In this document: piece by piece, positions 34,429-44,177 of the stretch
How positions within the stretch are numbered: position 1 is the stretch's first letter
Layout: every line of letters starts with the position of its first letter
Source: Archangium violaceum Cb vi76
Lineage (GTDB): Bacteria; Myxococcota; Myxococcia; Myxococcales; Myxococcaceae
DNA: 64,000 nt
Reading direction: 5' to 3'
NCBI RefSeq assembly: GCF_000733295.1
Contig: NZ_JPMI01000046.1
Coordinates: forward strand, 17,675-81,674
Position numbers and translations under genes: made by a program
Notes under the pieces: generated by a model
What the model saw: the letters and a program-made list of their open reading frames with translations, nothing else
What the model was told of the DNA's origin: nothing
Databases searched by the model: none

Positions 34429-35184
34429 TCAGTGTCCGGGGTGCTCCGCCATCTGCGAGAGCGCCAGCATCAGCAGCAGACCCGCCGCCAGCGCCAGCAG
34501 ATTGCGCCCCCGGTTCTCCTTGCCGTGCCGGTTCACGTGCGGCAGCAGATCCGACACCGCCACGTAGAGGAACGTGCCCGCCGAGAAGGCCAGCGCCCGG
34601 GGCGCCAGGGACTCGAAGCGCAGCACCGCGTCGAAGGCGAAGTACAGCACCGCCCCCACCGGCACCATCAGCCCGTACAGCACCGCGAAGCCCAGGATGC
34701 GTCCCGAGCTCTTCCCCTCGGCCTTGAGGATGGACGCCAGCGACAGCGACGACGGTATCTTGTGCGAGGTGATGGCCAGCAGCGCCATCACCCCCACGCC
34801 TTCCTTCACCGCCGAGCCCAGCGCGATGCCGTCGAACAGCGTGTGCGCCGACAGCCCCAGGAACGCCGTCAGCCCCAGCGTGTTCCCGTGCATGTGCTCC
34901 TCGCACTCCGGCGGCTCCTCGCACGCGTGCGTCAGCACGTACCGCTCGAGCACCAGCAGGAACACGAAGCCCGCGGGCACCAGCGCGAACGCCCAGAACC
35001 CGCCCCCGTGGTACGCCTCCGGCAACATGTGGAAGAAGGCCGCCCCGAACATCACCCCCGCCGCGAACGCCAGGAACGTCACCAGCCGCGTCGGCTTCCG
35101 GGTGAACACCACCGCCAGCGCGCCCGCGATGGCGCCCAGCAGGATGATCAACGAATAGGTGGAGAGGGCTACCGCGAGATGCAT
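34429..35184 (-). CDS. ZIP family metal transporter
   Basis: 251 residues from ATG 35184. About eight membrane helices are visible. The metal-path residues are in [16 protein letters not shown] (helix IV, H-x-x-x-D-G) and [14 protein letters not shown] (helix V, H-K-x-P). A histidine/glutamate/cysteine-rich loop ([16 protein letters not shown]) sits between them. It should carry zinc, iron or manganese into the cytoplasm. A short proline-rich spacer precedes the sigma factor gene, which is divergent. Confidence 0.93.
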   Translation of the reverse strand: MHLAVALSTYSLIILLGAIAGALAVVFTRKPTRLVTFLAFAAGVMFGAAFFHMLPEAYHGGGFWAFALVPAGFVFLLVLERYVLTHACEEPPECEEHMHGNTLGLTAFLGLSAHTLFDGIALGSAVKEGVGVMALLAITSHKIPSSLSLASILKAEGKSSGRILGFAVLYGLMVPVGAVLYFAFDAVLRFESLAPRALAFSAGTFLYVAVSDLLPHVNRHGKENRGRNLLALAAGLLLMLALSQMAEHPGH

Positions 35185-35231
35185 GGGGGGCCCGACACCT
35201 AGCACAGATTGGTGTCCGGAATGCCAGCCGC

Positions 35232-35266
35232 CCCTCACCCCAGCCCTCTCCCAGAGGGAGAGGGGG
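35232..35266. repeat. Interspersed palindromic repeat, copy 1
   Basis: The unit reads ccctcaccccagc followed by a perfect hairpin of nine-base arms ccctctccc / gggagaggg (35244-35252 and 35256-35264) around loop aga. A second copy is at 38236-38268. Repeats of this type are common between genes in Myxococcales. It lies between divergent genes and may be transcribed as a hairpin. Confidence 0.85.
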
Positions 35267-35363
35267 CATACGCGGAGTCGAATCCGAGGGCCCGGGACTC
35301 CCTCCGGGAAGTCTCGAAGAGTGGACCTTGCACGCAGAGGGTGGAGTGGTAGATGCCAGGGAC

Positions 35364-36317
35364 ATGGCCACCGCCGCCAACCTCGAGGAACACCGCACAG
35401 CACTGACCGGCCACTGCTACCGCATGCTGGGCTCCGCCGCCGAGGCCGATGACGCCGTCCAGGAGACGATGGTGCGCGCCTGGCGCAACCTGGACCGCTT
35501 CGAGGAGCGCTCGTCCATGCGCACCTGGCTGTACCGCATCGCCACCCGCGTGTGCCTCGATGTGCTGGGAGATCGCTCGCGCCGCGTGCGCCCGATGGAG
35601 CTCGGCCCCGTCGGCACGCCCGACGATACCCTCACCCAGTTGCCGGGTTCCGAGTGGCTCGAGCCCATCCCCGATGCGCTCGCCCTCCCCTCCGACGCGG
35701 ATCCCTCCGAGCGGGTGGTGCTGCGCCAGAGCATCCGCCTCGCCTTCGTGGCCGCGCTCCAGCACCTGCCTCCCCGGCAGCGCGCGGTGCTGCTCCTCAC
35801 CGAGGTCCTCGGCTGGTCCGCCGCCGAGGTCGCCGAGAGCCTCGAGACCTCGGCCGCCTCGGTCAACAGCGCCCTCCAGCGCGCCCGGGCCACGCTCGCC
35901 ACCCGGGACCTCTCCCAGGCCCGCGCGCCGCTGTCCGACGCCCAGTCCACCCTGCTCGACCGGTACGTCGAGGCCTTCGAGCGGTACGACGTGACCGCGC
36001 TCACCGGGTTGCTCCACCAGGACGCGACCCTCTCGATGCCCCCCTTCTGTCTGTGGCTCCAGGGTCACGAGCCCATCAGCCAGTGGCTGCTGGGGCGGGG
36101 CTCGGGCTGCCGGGGCTCCCGGCTGGTGCCCACCTCGGCCTGCGGCTCGCCCGCCTTCGGGCAGTACCGGCCTCCCGCGGAACCGGGGGGTCCCCACAAG
36201 CCGTGGGCCCTCATCGTGCTCGAGCTGTCGGGGGACCGCATCGCCGCGATGAACTCGTTCCTCGATACCGCGACGTTGTTCCCGCGCTTCGGTCTCCCCC
36301 CGGAGCTCGCCCCCTAG
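35364..36317 (+). CDS. SigJ-like sigma-70 (ECF) factor with C-terminal SnoaL-like domain
   Basis: 317 residues from ATG 35364. Region 2 ([47 protein letters not shown]) and region 4 ([34 protein letters not shown]) are standard. The last ~120 residues ([31 protein letters not shown], then WLLGRG) form the SnoaL-like domain of ECF subgroups close to ECF41/SigJ, in which the C-terminal domain controls activity without an anti-sigma factor. It is next to a VOC-family gene, the arrangement often seen for this type. Confidence 0.92.
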   Translation: MATAANLEEHRTALTGHCYRMLGSAAEADDAVQETMVRAWRNLDRFEERSSMRTWLYRIATRVCLDVLGDRSRRVRPMELGPVGTPDDTLTQLPGSEWLEPIPDALALPSDADPSERVVLRQSIRLAFVAALQHLPPRQRAVLLLTEVLGWSAAEVAESLETSAASVNSALQRARATLATRDLSQARAPLSDAQSTLLDRYVEAFERYDVTALTGLLHQDATLSMPPFCLWLQGHEPISQWLLGRGSGCRGSRLVPTSACGSPAFGQYRPPAEPGGPHKPWALIVLELSGDRIAAMNSFLDTATLFPRFGLPPELAP

Positions 36318-36396
36318 CGATTTTTTTTCGGGAGGACCGATGAGTTTCCACGGGAGGGGCGGTCTATAGAGCAAAACCCCTCAACTGGAGACCCTC

Positions 36397-36813
36397 ATGG
36401 CCGCGAGCAACTCCCGGAAACTCTTCGTCAACCTGCCCGTCAAGGACCTGAAGCGGTCGATCGCCTTCTTCACGAAGCTGGGCTTCTCGTTCAACCCGCA
36501 GTTCACGGACGAGAACGCGACCTGCATGATCATCAGCGACGAGGCCTTCGTGATGCTCCTCACCGAGAAGCGCTTCAAGGACTTCACCAAGAATCAGCTC
36601 TGCGACACCCGCAGCCACACCGAGGGCCTCTTCGCGCTGTCTTGCAACAGCAAGGCCGAGGTGGACCAGATGGTGAAGACGGCCATCGCCGAGGGCGGGA
36701 AGCACGCCATGGACTCGCAGGACCACGGCTTCATGTACGGCTGGAGCTTCTACGACCTCGACGGGCACCACTGGGAGGTGATGTGGATGGACCCGGCGGC
36801 GCTCACCAAGTGA
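36397..36813 (+). CDS. VOC family (glyoxalase/extradiol-like) protein
   Basis: 138 residues from ATG 36397. KLFVNLPVKDLKRSIAFFTKLGF and GFMYGWSFYDLDGHHWEVMWMDP are the two VOC modules; this type (DUF1428-unrelated, YaeR/PhnB-like) has H-x-W-E-V as metal end. It follows the SigJ-like sigma gene by 79 bases on the same strand and is a probable target of it. A T-run of eight bases (36321-36328) lies between the two genes. Confidence 0.9.
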   Translation: MAASNSRKLFVNLPVKDLKRSIAFFTKLGFSFNPQFTDENATCMIISDEAFVMLLTEKRFKDFTKNQLCDTRSHTEGLFALSCNSKAEVDQMVKTAIAEGGKHAMDSQDHGFMYGWSFYDLDGHHWEVMWMDPAALTK

Positions 36814-36814
36814 G

Positions 36815-38146
36815 CTACTCGGCCGCGGCGCTCCCCGGCGCGGCCTTGGGCTCCGGAAGGGGAGGCGCGTGCAGGACCTCTTCGAAGGTCTCGCGGTCCA
36901 GCCCCCCTTCCCAGTTGGACACCACGACGGTGGCCACGGCGTTGCCGATGAAGTTGGTCAACGCGCGGCACTCGGACATGAAGCGATCGATGCCGAGGAT
37001 GAGCGCCATGCCGGCGATGGGCACCGAGGGCACCACCGACAGGGTCGCCGCCAGGGTGATGAAGCCCGCGCCCGTCACGCCCGCCGCCCCCTTGGAGCTC
37101 ACCATGGCCACCAGCAGCAGCAGCACCTGCTGGCTGATGCTCAATTCGGTGTTGGTCGCCTGGGCGATGAAGAGCGCCGCCAGCGTCATGTAGATGTTGG
37201 TGCCATCGAGGTTGAAGGAGTAGCCGGTGGGCACCACCAGGCCGACGATCTGCTTGGGACAGCCCGCCCGCTCCATCTTCTCCAGCAGGCTGGGCAGCGC
37301 GGCCTCGGACGAGCTGGTGCCGAGCACGAGCAGCAATTCCGCCTTGAGGTAGCGGATGAGCCGCAGGATGGAGAAGCCGTTGTAGCGGGCCACCAGCCCC
37401 AGCACCACGAGCACGAAGACGGCCGACGTCAGGTAGAAGGTGAGCACGAGCGCCGCCAGGTTCACCACCGAGCCGATGCCGTACTTGCCGATGGTGAAGG
37501 CGAAGGCGCCAAAGGCCCCGATGGGCGCGGCCTTCATGAGGATGCTCACCAGCCGGAAGAAGGCGTGGCTCAGCGACTCGAGCAGTTGCAGCGTGGGCCG
37601 GGCCTTCTCGCCGATCATCGCCAGGGCGATGCCGAACAGCACCGCGACGAACAGCACCTGGAGGATGTCTCCCTCGGAGAAGGCGCTCACCACCGTGTGG
37701 GGGATGATGTTGAGCAGGAACTTCACCAGCGACTGCTCATGCGCCTTGTCCGCGTAGGCGCTCACCTCGCTCGCGGAGGTGAGGGTGCTCGGGTCGATGT
37801 TCATCCCCTGCCCCGGCCTCACCACGTTGGCGATGAGCATGCCCACCACCAGGGCCAGTGACGAGAAGGTGAGGAAGTAGGCGAAGGCCTTCGCGGCCAC
37901 CCGGCCCACCTTGTTCAGGTCCGTGGACCCCGCGATGCCCGTCACCACCGTGAGGAAGATGACGGGGGCGATCACCATCTTCACCAGCTTGATGAAGCCA
38001 TCCCCCAGGGGCTTCAGCGACGCGCCGAAGTCCGGGAAGAAGTGGCCGAGCAGCGCGCCCAGGGCGATCGCCACGAGCACCTGCACGTAGAGGTGGCGAT
38101 GGAGTCCGCGAGGGGCGGGCGCGGCCTGGAGGTCCTGGACGGCCAT
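36815..38146 (-). CDS. dctA: Dicarboxylate/amino acid:cation symporter (DctA/GltP family)
   Basis: 443 residues from ATG 38146, in line with the family. About eight membrane helices with two re-entrant loops. The serine-rich hairpin [22 protein letters not shown] and the NMDGT-type motif [22 protein letters not shown] are the substrate and Na+ sites; [21 protein letters not shown] is the second hairpin. It takes up C4-dicarboxylates or glutamate/aspartate with protons or Na+. It converges on the VOC gene (gap 1 base) and is followed by the MscS gene in the opposite direction across copy 2 of the palindrome. Confidence 0.93.
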   Translation of the reverse strand: MAVQDLQAAPAPRGLHRHLYVQVLVAIALGALLGHFFPDFGASLKPLGDGFIKLVKMVIAPVIFLTVVTGIAGSTDLNKVGRVAAKAFAYFLTFSSLALVVGMLIANVVRPGQGMNIDPSTLTSASEVSAYADKAHEQSLVKFLLNIIPHTVVSAFSEGDILQVLFVAVLFGIALAMIGEKARPTLQLLESLSHAFFRLVSILMKAAPIGAFGAFAFTIGKYGIGSVVNLAALVLTFYLTSAVFVLVVLGLVARYNGFSILRLIRYLKAELLLVLGTSSSEAALPSLLEKMERAGCPKQIVGLVVPTGYSFNLDGTNIYMTLAALFIAQATNTELSISQQVLLLLVAMVSSKGAAGVTGAGFITLAATLSVVPSVPIAGMALILGIDRFMSECRALTNFIGNAVATVVVSNWEGGLDRETFEEVLHAPPLPEPKAAPGSAAAE

Positions 38147-38235
38147 GAAGGGCGTTTCCTTGGGAAATGGGGCGCTGGAGCGTATCTCGCTTCGGGGATT
38201 GAACCACCCGGCGCGGGGTGACGCGGGGCGTCAGT

Positions 38236-38268
38236 CCCTCACCCCGCCCCTCTCCCAGAGGGAGAGGG
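38236..38268. repeat. Interspersed palindromic repeat, copy 2
   Basis: The same unit as at 35232-35266 (ccctcacccc, then arms ccctctccc at 38248-38256 and gggagaggg at 38260-38268, loop aga). The two copies bracket the SigJ-like, VOC and DctA genes. It lies between the stop of the MscS gene (38289) and the start of dctA (38146), both on the minus strand. Confidence 0.85.
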
Positions 38269-38288
38269 AGGGAAGGAGCGCTCAGTCG

Positions 38289-39920
38289 CTACGCGCGAGG
38301 CGTGGCGGGAGGAGGCGGTTGTGCCTGCTCGCTCGCTGGGGTGGGAGCGGGCTGCGCGGCCGCCGAACGGGACTCGGTGCGCGTGGTGGGCAGCCACTCG
38401 GGCCGCGCGCGCAGGTACACCATCAGCTTCTCGCGCACCAGCGCTCGCAGGTCGAAGAGGTTCGACGGGTGGGCGCTCACCAGCGCGCGCACCTGCATCG
38501 TCCGGTCCAGCACCTCCAGTACCACCACCGTGGCCACCTTCCCGTCCCACAGCGCCTTGCCCTCGTTCTCCAGGATGCGCCGCAGCTCCTCCCGCAGCGC
38601 GTCCAGGTCCACGGTGAAGTCCACCAGCAGCAACACCGGGCCCAGCATGGTCTGCCCGCCCTTGCTCCAGTTCTGGAAGGGCTTGTCGAGGAAGTGCGGA
38701 ATGGGGATGACCAGCCGCCGCTCGTCCCACACCTTCACCACCACGTACGTGAGGGTGATCTCCTCCACCGTTCCCCACTCGTTCTCCACGATGACGGTGT
38801 CCCCGATGCGGATGGGCTGGGTGATGGACAGCTGGATGCCGGCCAGCAACGAGGAGATGGACTTCTGCGCCGCCAGACCGATGACGAGGCCCGCGATACC
38901 GGCCGAGGCCAGCAGCGACACGCCCACGTTGCGCACCGTCTCGAACTGCATGAGCAGCAGCGCCGCCGCGATGAGGTAGGTGGCCGCCTCGAACACCGAG
39001 CGCAGCACCGCCAGCTGGGTGTGCAGCCCGCGCGCGCGCGCGGCGTCCTTGCCCTCCTTCGACACCGACTGCTGGACGAACTGCGCCGTCACCCGGAGGA
39101 CGCGCAGGACGAACCACGCCACCGACACGATGAGCAGCGAGGTGAACAGGTGCGTCGCCAGGAACCGGGACGTGGGCGGCAACAGCAGCAGCGTCGCCCC
39201 GAGCGCCCCGAGCAGCGCGAAGTACAGCAACCGCATCGGCCCCTTGCACGCGGGCACCAGCGCGTCATCCCAGCCATTGCTCGTCCACTTCGCCAGCTGC
39301 CCCAGCACCCCCAGCGACAGCTTCTCCAGCACCACGCACAGCACCCCCGCCCCCACCAGCGTCAGCACCGCGCCCAGCCACTGCCACAGCTCCAGCCCCA
39401 GCACCGGCTTGTCGAAGAACCACGGCGGCAGCACCTCTCCCAGCGTGGATGGGCCGTACTCCTCGTACAGCGGATCAATCGCCCGCACCGTCGCCTCGCC
39501 GAACACCCACACCCGCCCACCCGCGGCGGGGACGCTGGCCAGGCGGATGGGGTAGGAGGCCTCGCCCACCGTGAGGACGCCAATCTGGTCGTAGCGCGCG
39601 CCCTCCGAGTTCCCCTGGGGCTCCTTGCTCAGGCTGGCCAGGGCGGTGGGCAGCTTGTGGTCCAGGACGAACTTGAGCCGCCGGGCCAGCACGGGGCCCC
39701 GGGCCTTCTGCTCGGCGGGGGGAATGAAGTCCAGGTCCAGGTAGTGCGCGGCCAGCGCGTAGTCCCCCCGGTGCACGGCGGCGGAGAACCCCTGGGCCGC
39801 GGCGTAGGGCGTCTGCCGGTCCAGCACCGGGGGCTCCCCGAGGCCCGCGTTGAGGGCCCAGGCCCTCGGCAGCAGGAGGACGGACAGCAGCAGACACAGT
39901 CCAGTCAGAGCGCGACGCAT
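38289..39920 (-). CDS. MscS-family mechanosensitive channel with periplasmic N-domain
   Basis: 543 residues from ATG 39920. Signal peptide (GLCLLLSVLLLPRAWA), then ~115 residues of soluble domain, then about five membrane helices. The MscS pore helix is VSLLASAGIAGLVIGLAAQKSI and the beta-domain start is GIQLSITQPIRIGDTVIVENEWGTVEEITLTYVVVKVWD. Ends with a Pro/Ala-rich tail. It would open on membrane stretch to release solutes in hypo-osmotic shock; the N-terminal extension is larger than in E. coli MscS (286 residues). The long, positively charged tail is disordered. Confidence 0.93.
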   Translation of the reverse strand: MRRALTGLCLLLSVLLLPRAWALNAGLGEPPVLDRQTPYAAAQGFSAAVHRGDYALAAHYLDLDFIPPAEQKARGPVLARRLKFVLDHKLPTALASLSKEPQGNSEGARYDQIGVLTVGEASYPIRLASVPAAGGRVWVFGEATVRAIDPLYEEYGPSTLGEVLPPWFFDKPVLGLELWQWLGAVLTLVGAGVLCVVLEKLSLGVLGQLAKWTSNGWDDALVPACKGPMRLLYFALLGALGATLLLLPPTSRFLATHLFTSLLIVSVAWFVLRVLRVTAQFVQQSVSKEGKDAARARGLHTQLAVLRSVFEAATYLIAAALLLMQFETVRNVGVSLLASAGIAGLVIGLAAQKSISSLLAGIQLSITQPIRIGDTVIVENEWGTVEEITLTYVVVKVWDERRLVIPIPHFLDKPFQNWSKGGQTMLGPVLLLVDFTVDLDALREELRRILENEGKALWDGKVATVVVLEVLDRTMQVRALVSAHPSNLFDLRALVREKLMVYLRARPEWLPTTRTESRSAAAQPAPTPASEQAQPPPPATPRA

Positions 39921-40089
39921 GGTGGCCTTAGTGCCCACACCCGCCCCTCCCGGCAACACCAATGTGCCGTTGACCGCTTGTCCTCCAAGGAAGCTGACGA
40001 CTCGTGCTTCCGTGGATTCCACCCCCACGAGAAAGCCTTGGAGCCATCGGAGGCCTGGGCTAGAAAAGGCCGCCCAGGAAGAGGTTGCC

Positions 40090-40473
40090 GTGCAAGAGAA
40101 GCGAAAGATCCTCCTCATCGACGACAGCGAGATCACCCTCGCCATGGAGAAGGCCGTGCTGGAAGCGCGCGGCTACGAGGTCATCGCCACGTCGACATTG
40201 ATGGAGTTCGAGAAGACCCTGCAGGCGTGGAAGCCGGACCTCATCCTCACGGACATCCACATGCCCGAGGCCAAGGGCACGGACATCTGCCGGACGCTGA
40301 AGAACGAGTACGGCACCCAGGACATCCCCATCATCCTCTTCTCCAGCCTCCCGGATGACGAGCTGAGCAAGCTGGCCGAGCAGGTCGGCGCCGACGGCAG
40401 CCTGTCCAAGGTGAACGGACTGGAGAAGATGGGTGAGAAGATCGACGAGCTGGTGCAGAGCATCATCTGGTGA
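40090..40473 (+). CDS. Single-domain response regulator (receiver only)
   Basis: 127 residues from GTG 40090, with a strong ribosome site (ggaagagg). Receiver landmarks: LLIDDSE (acidic pocket), phospho-accepting Asp in LILTDIHMPEAKG, the Thr/Ser in ILFSS and the lysine in SLSKVNGLE. No output domain, so it acts as a phosphotransfer or protein-binding element as CheY and many myxobacterial FrzS/DivK-like proteins do. Its stop is followed almost directly by the multiheme lipoprotein gene (4-base gap). Confidence 0.93.
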   Translation: MQEKRKILLIDDSEITLAMEKAVLEARGYEVIATSTLMEFEKTLQAWKPDLILTDIHMPEAKGTDICRTLKNEYGTQDIPIILFSSLPDDELSKLAEQVGADGSLSKVNGLEKMGEKIDELVQSIIW

Positions 40474-40477
40474 AGTG

Positions 40478-42025
40478 GTGAGGCGGCTCGTCACCGGACT
40501 GGCCCTGCTGGCGGCGCTCTCGGGGTGCTCGCGCAAGGAGTCCCGGCCCGCCGAGCCAGCCGCCACCCCTGCGGGAAACACCACCGCCCGGGCGGATGCG
40601 CCGGGAGCCATCCTCTTCGTGTCCGCGGACGTGCGCGGCTACCTGGGCCCCTGCGGCTGCAGCGAGAACATGCGCGGAAGCATCGCGCGCGCGGCGGCGC
40701 AGGTGAAGGAGGCGCGCAAGGGCGCCCTGCCCGTCCTCTACGTGGATGGCGGTGACAGCCTCTTCGGCGAGCCGGAGCTGAAGCCGGAGCAGGTGCCGCA
40801 GGAGGAGCGCAAGGCGCGGGCGCTCGCCGAGGCCATGAAGGACATGGGCCTCGTGGTGCGCGCGACGGGCGAGCTGGACGACGCGCGCGGCGCCGCCTTC
40901 CGCCAGGGACTGGGACTTCCCGAGCTGGCACCCGGTGGAGAGAAGGTGCTGGCCGCCGGAGCGCGCAAGGTGGGCGTGGTGAGCGCCGCGGACGGGGCCG
41001 GGCTGAAGCAGGCCGCGGCGAAGGCCCGTGCCGGGGGAGCTCAGTTCGTGCTGGGCCTCTTCCATGGCACCGTGCAGCAGGCGCAGCAGGCCGCGGCCAC
41101 GCCGGAGCTGGGAGTGGACCTGGTGGTGGCCACGCACACCGCCTCCGAGTTCGACGGCGAGGAGAACAAGCCAGCGCGTGACGTGCCCGTCGTCGCCCTG
41201 CAGAGCAAGGGCCGCTCGCTGCTGCGCGTGGACCTGGCCTACGGCGCGAAGCCGGGCGCCTTCGCCCTCCAGAAGACGGCGGCGGACACCGAGCGCGAGG
41301 CCGCCTCCATCGAGCGTCGCCTGGCGCTGATGGACAAGGAGATCAACCTCCCCGGTATCCTCCCGGAGCGCAAGCAACTGCTGCAGCAGAAGGTCGAGGA
41401 GCTGGTGGCGCGCCGGCAGGCCCTGCTCACCGCGCCGGTGGCCGCGGCCGGCGAGGGCGACAGCTTCTCGGTGCGCTTCGTCCCCCTGGAGTCCACCCTC
41501 CCCTCGGACCCCGAGGCCCTGAAGGTGGTGACCGCCTACGACGCGGACGTGGGGAAGATGAACCTGGAGTGGGCCAGGGCCCACGGCCAGGACTGCCCGG
41601 CCCCGGAGAAGGGCCAGGCCGCCTTCGTGGGCAACGCCTCCTGCGCCGAGTGCCACGAGGAGTCCTTCCCGGTGTGGGAGGCCTCCAAGCACCACCACGC
41701 CTGGAAGACGCTGGAGGACGCGGGCAAGCAGTTCCACCTCAACTGCACCGGCTGCCACGTCACCGGCTGGGAGAAGCCCGGCGGGGTGTGCCGCCTGGAC
41801 AAGGTGGCCGGCCGCGAGAACGTGGGCTGCGAGAGCTGCCACGGCCCGGGCTCGCTCCACGCCGAGGACCCGTCCAGCACCAACATCATCGCCAAACCCG
41901 GTCAGGACGTGTGCGTCACCTGCCACAACCGGGAGAACTCGCCCCACTTCGACTTCGCCACCTACGTGCCGAAGATCCTCGGTCCCGGCCACGGCCAGCC
42001 ACCGGCAGTGAAACCGAAGCCCTGA
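40478..42025 (+). CDS. Lipoprotein with 5'-nucleotidase-like domain and four c-type heme motifs
   Basis: 515 residues from GTG 40478. Lipobox LSGC (Cys ~18). Residues ~40-235 resemble the N-domain of 5'-nucleotidase/UshA (FVSADVRGYLGPCGCSENMRGS, VLYVDGGDSLFG, FVLGLFHGTV), although the D-x-H metal pair is D-V-R here and the protein has CGC instead. A coiled segment (~280-335) leads to the tetraheme end: CAECH (389-393), CTGCH (423-427), CESCH (451-455) and CVTCH (479-483). It is exported and would carry electrons; a role in reductive or extracellular electron transfer is possible. The nucleotidase activity is doubtful. Confidence 0.88.
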   Translation: MRRLVTGLALLAALSGCSRKESRPAEPAATPAGNTTARADAPGAILFVSADVRGYLGPCGCSENMRGSIARAAAQVKEARKGALPVLYVDGGDSLFGEPELKPEQVPQEERKARALAEAMKDMGLVVRATGELDDARGAAFRQGLGLPELAPGGEKVLAAGARKVGVVSAADGAGLKQAAAKARAGGAQFVLGLFHGTVQQAQQAAATPELGVDLVVATHTASEFDGEENKPARDVPVVALQSKGRSLLRVDLAYGAKPGAFALQKTAADTEREAASIERRLALMDKEINLPGILPERKQLLQQKVEELVARRQALLTAPVAAAGEGDSFSVRFVPLESTLPSDPEALKVVTAYDADVGKMNLEWARAHGQDCPAPEKGQAAFVGNASCAECHEESFPVWEASKHHHAWKTLEDAGKQFHLNCTGCHVTGWEKPGGVCRLDKVAGRENVGCESCHGPGSLHAEDPSSTNIIAKPGQDVCVTCHNRENSPHFDFATYVPKILGPGHGQPPAVKPKP

Positions 42026-42050
42026 AACACATCCAGGCGGTGTGTTTCTT
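42024..42050 (+). terminator. Intrinsic terminator-like hairpin after the multiheme gene
   Basis: gaaacaca (42024-42031) pairs with tgtgtttc (42041-42048) around a nine-base loop; tt follows. It starts at the stop codon of the multiheme gene, so the transglycosylase at 42174 is likely transcribed separately. Confidence 0.6.
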
Positions 42051-42173
42051 CCCGTTGGCACCATCCAAGGGGAAGATGGCCCGCCCGGATGCTTGTTTGA
42101 GTGAAGCGAAAAGCATCGAACACTCGAGCCACCCATCAACCCGGCCCCTCCAGCAGCCGGCTCCCAGGTGACC

Positions 42174-44168
42174 ATGCAGTCCTTCAGCCTGATCTTCCTG
42201 GTCCTGACGTCCGTCCCGCCCGCCAAGGAGGCGGTGCCCATGCCTCCGCCGCCGCCCGGGATGCGGATGCTCAACGCGCAGGACAAGCAGTCGCGGGTGG
42301 GGGCCGCCATCACCAGGGCCCAGGAGCCCGGGGCGGAAGTCCCGGTCCAGTCCGCCGAGGAGGTGCTGGAGGACCTGCGCAACGAGGGCACCGAGGCCGC
42401 CGACGGCGACGACGAGCCCACGGAGGAGTCCACCGAGCTCGAGGAGATGCGGGCGCTGGAGGGCGCCACGCTGGACCCCGGGGCCCGGCCCAACGCCGAG
42501 GTGCTCCAGTCGCTGCGCCGGCTGGGCCTGGCCAACCCGCTGCGCCACCGCATGCTGGACGCGCTGGAGGAGCCCACCTTCCGCGAGGACGAGGAGCTGG
42601 ACGAGCTGCCCCTCATCACCGACCTGTCCAACTTCGACGTGTCGGTGGTGCAGCCCAAGTACGACATCCCGGTGGAGATGCAGCCGCTGGTGGCCCAGTA
42701 CATCCAGTTCTTCCAGGGCCCGGGCCGCAAGTGGTTCCGCAAGTGGGTCAGCCGCTCCACGCGCTACCTGCCGGTGATGCAGCCCATCCTCGAGGCCCAG
42801 GGACTGCCGCGCGACACGGTGTACCTGGCGATGATCGAGAGCGGCTTCTCCCCCACCGCCTATTCGTGGGCGCACGCCTCCGGGCCCTGGCAGTTCATCT
42901 CCAGCACCGGCCGCCAGTACGGCCTGCACCAGGACTTCTGGGTGGATGAGCGCAGGGATCCCATCAAGGCCACCTACGCGGCCGCGCGCTACCTGAAGGA
43001 CCTCTACAAGGAGCTGGGCCACTGGTACCTGGCGTGGGCCGGCTACAACACGGGCAGCGGCCGGGTGCGCCGGCTGGTGGAGCGCCACGGCACGGATGAC
43101 TTCTGGGTCATCTCCGCCGAGAAGGGGCTGGCCACGGAGACGAAGCACTACGTGCCCAAGCTCATCGCCGCCGCGCTCATCGCCAAGCACCCCGCGGCCT
43201 TCGGCTTCTCCGAGGACGAGTTCGTCTACGAGCAGGCGCTCAGCTTCGACGAGGTGAAGCTCACCGACGCCACGGATCTGGACGTCATCGCCCGGTCGGC
43301 GGGCGTGTCCGTGGTGGACATCCAGGAGCTCAACCCCGAGCTGCGGCGCTGGTGCACCCCGCCGGCGAGCGTGAAGAATCCCTACGTGCTGCGCCTGCCG
43401 CACGGCACGGCCCCGCGCTTCGCGGAGAACTTCCCCCGCATCGCGCCCAAGGATCGGCTCACCTTCCGCATCCACAAGGTGAAGCGCGGCGACACGCTGT
43501 CGCAGATCGCCCTCACCTACGGCACGGCGGCCGAGGCCATCCTGCAGATGAACCAGCTCAAGAGCGTGAAGACGCTCCGGCTGAACGCGGAGCTGGTGAT
43601 TCCGGTGCCGGCCAGGCGTGGCGGGGGCAAGACGGACGGGGACAGCGCGCTGGCGCGCAAGGTGGCGCAGGCACGGCGCAGCGGCGTGACGGTGCTGCGC
43701 CCCGAGGACGAGGTGCCCGCCGGGACGCCGCGCGGCCCCGTGGCCACCGGCCCCATCAAGACGGAGACCATCAACGGCCGCAAGCGCATCACCTACGGCG
43801 TGCAGTCGGGAGACAGCCTGTGGGCCATCGCCCAGCGCTTCCAGGTGAACGTGGACGACGTGCGCAAGTGGAACAACCTCTCGGTGCGCGCCAGCAAGAG
43901 GGCCCTGAAGGTGGGCTCGGTGCTGTACGTGTGGCCGGACAGCGCGCCCAAGCAGGTGGTGGAGCGCGCCGGCACCGTCATCGCCCAGCGCGCCCCGGCC
44001 GCCAACGCGGGCCGCCCCGGCACCGTGCACGAGCTGGCCGCCGGTGAGTCCATCTGGAGCGTCGCCCAGCGCTACGGCGTGACGGTGGAGGACATCAAGC
44101 GCTGGAACAACATCAAGGACACCACGCGCCTGCCCACCGGTCTGCGGCTCGTGGTGAAGGCCCCGTAG
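42174..44168 (+). CDS. mltD: MltD-like membrane-bound lytic transglycosylase with three LysM domains
   Basis: 664 residues from ATG 42174 (aggtga six bases upstream; a GTG six bases earlier is possible). N-terminal signal-like helix, ~160 residues of acidic linker, then SLT domain (~200-310) with the catalytic E222 in MIESGFSPTAY and the GPWQFISSTGRQYGL motif. Three LysM domains lie at about 440-490, 548-598 and 615-664 (HKVKRGDTLSQIALTYG, YGVQSGDSLWAIAQRFQ, HELAAGESIWSVAQRYG). It cleaves peptidoglycan to 1,6-anhydro products and anchors to it by LysM. The signal sequence has no obvious lipobox. Confidence 0.93.
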   Translation: MQSFSLIFLVLTSVPPAKEAVPMPPPPPGMRMLNAQDKQSRVGAAITRAQEPGAEVPVQSAEEVLEDLRNEGTEAADGDDEPTEESTELEEMRALEGATLDPGARPNAEVLQSLRRLGLANPLRHRMLDALEEPTFREDEELDELPLITDLSNFDVSVVQPKYDIPVEMQPLVAQYIQFFQGPGRKWFRKWVSRSTRYLPVMQPILEAQGLPRDTVYLAMIESGFSPTAYSWAHASGPWQFISSTGRQYGLHQDFWVDERRDPIKATYAAARYLKDLYKELGHWYLAWAGYNTGSGRVRRLVERHGTDDFWVISAEKGLATETKHYVPKLIAAALIAKHPAAFGFSEDEFVYEQALSFDEVKLTDATDLDVIARSAGVSVVDIQELNPELRRWCTPPASVKNPYVLRLPHGTAPRFAENFPRIAPKDRLTFRIHKVKRGDTLSQIALTYGTAAEAILQMNQLKSVKTLRLNAELVIPVPARRGGGKTDGDSALARKVAQARRSGVTVLRPEDEVPAGTPRGPVATGPIKTETINGRKRITYGVQSGDSLWAIAQRFQVNVDDVRKWNNLSVRASKRALKVGSVLYVWPDSAPKQVVERAGTVIAQRAPAANAGRPGTVHELAAGESIWSVAQRYGVTVEDIKRWNNIKDTTRLPTGLRLVVKAP

Positions 44169-44177
44169 GGAGGCGTC

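Noticed and set aside
36321..36328. T8 run after the SigJ-like gene as a terminator
   Set aside because: No stable GC hairpin ends at the run, so the usual intrinsic-terminator shape is lacking; it may simply be a spacer.
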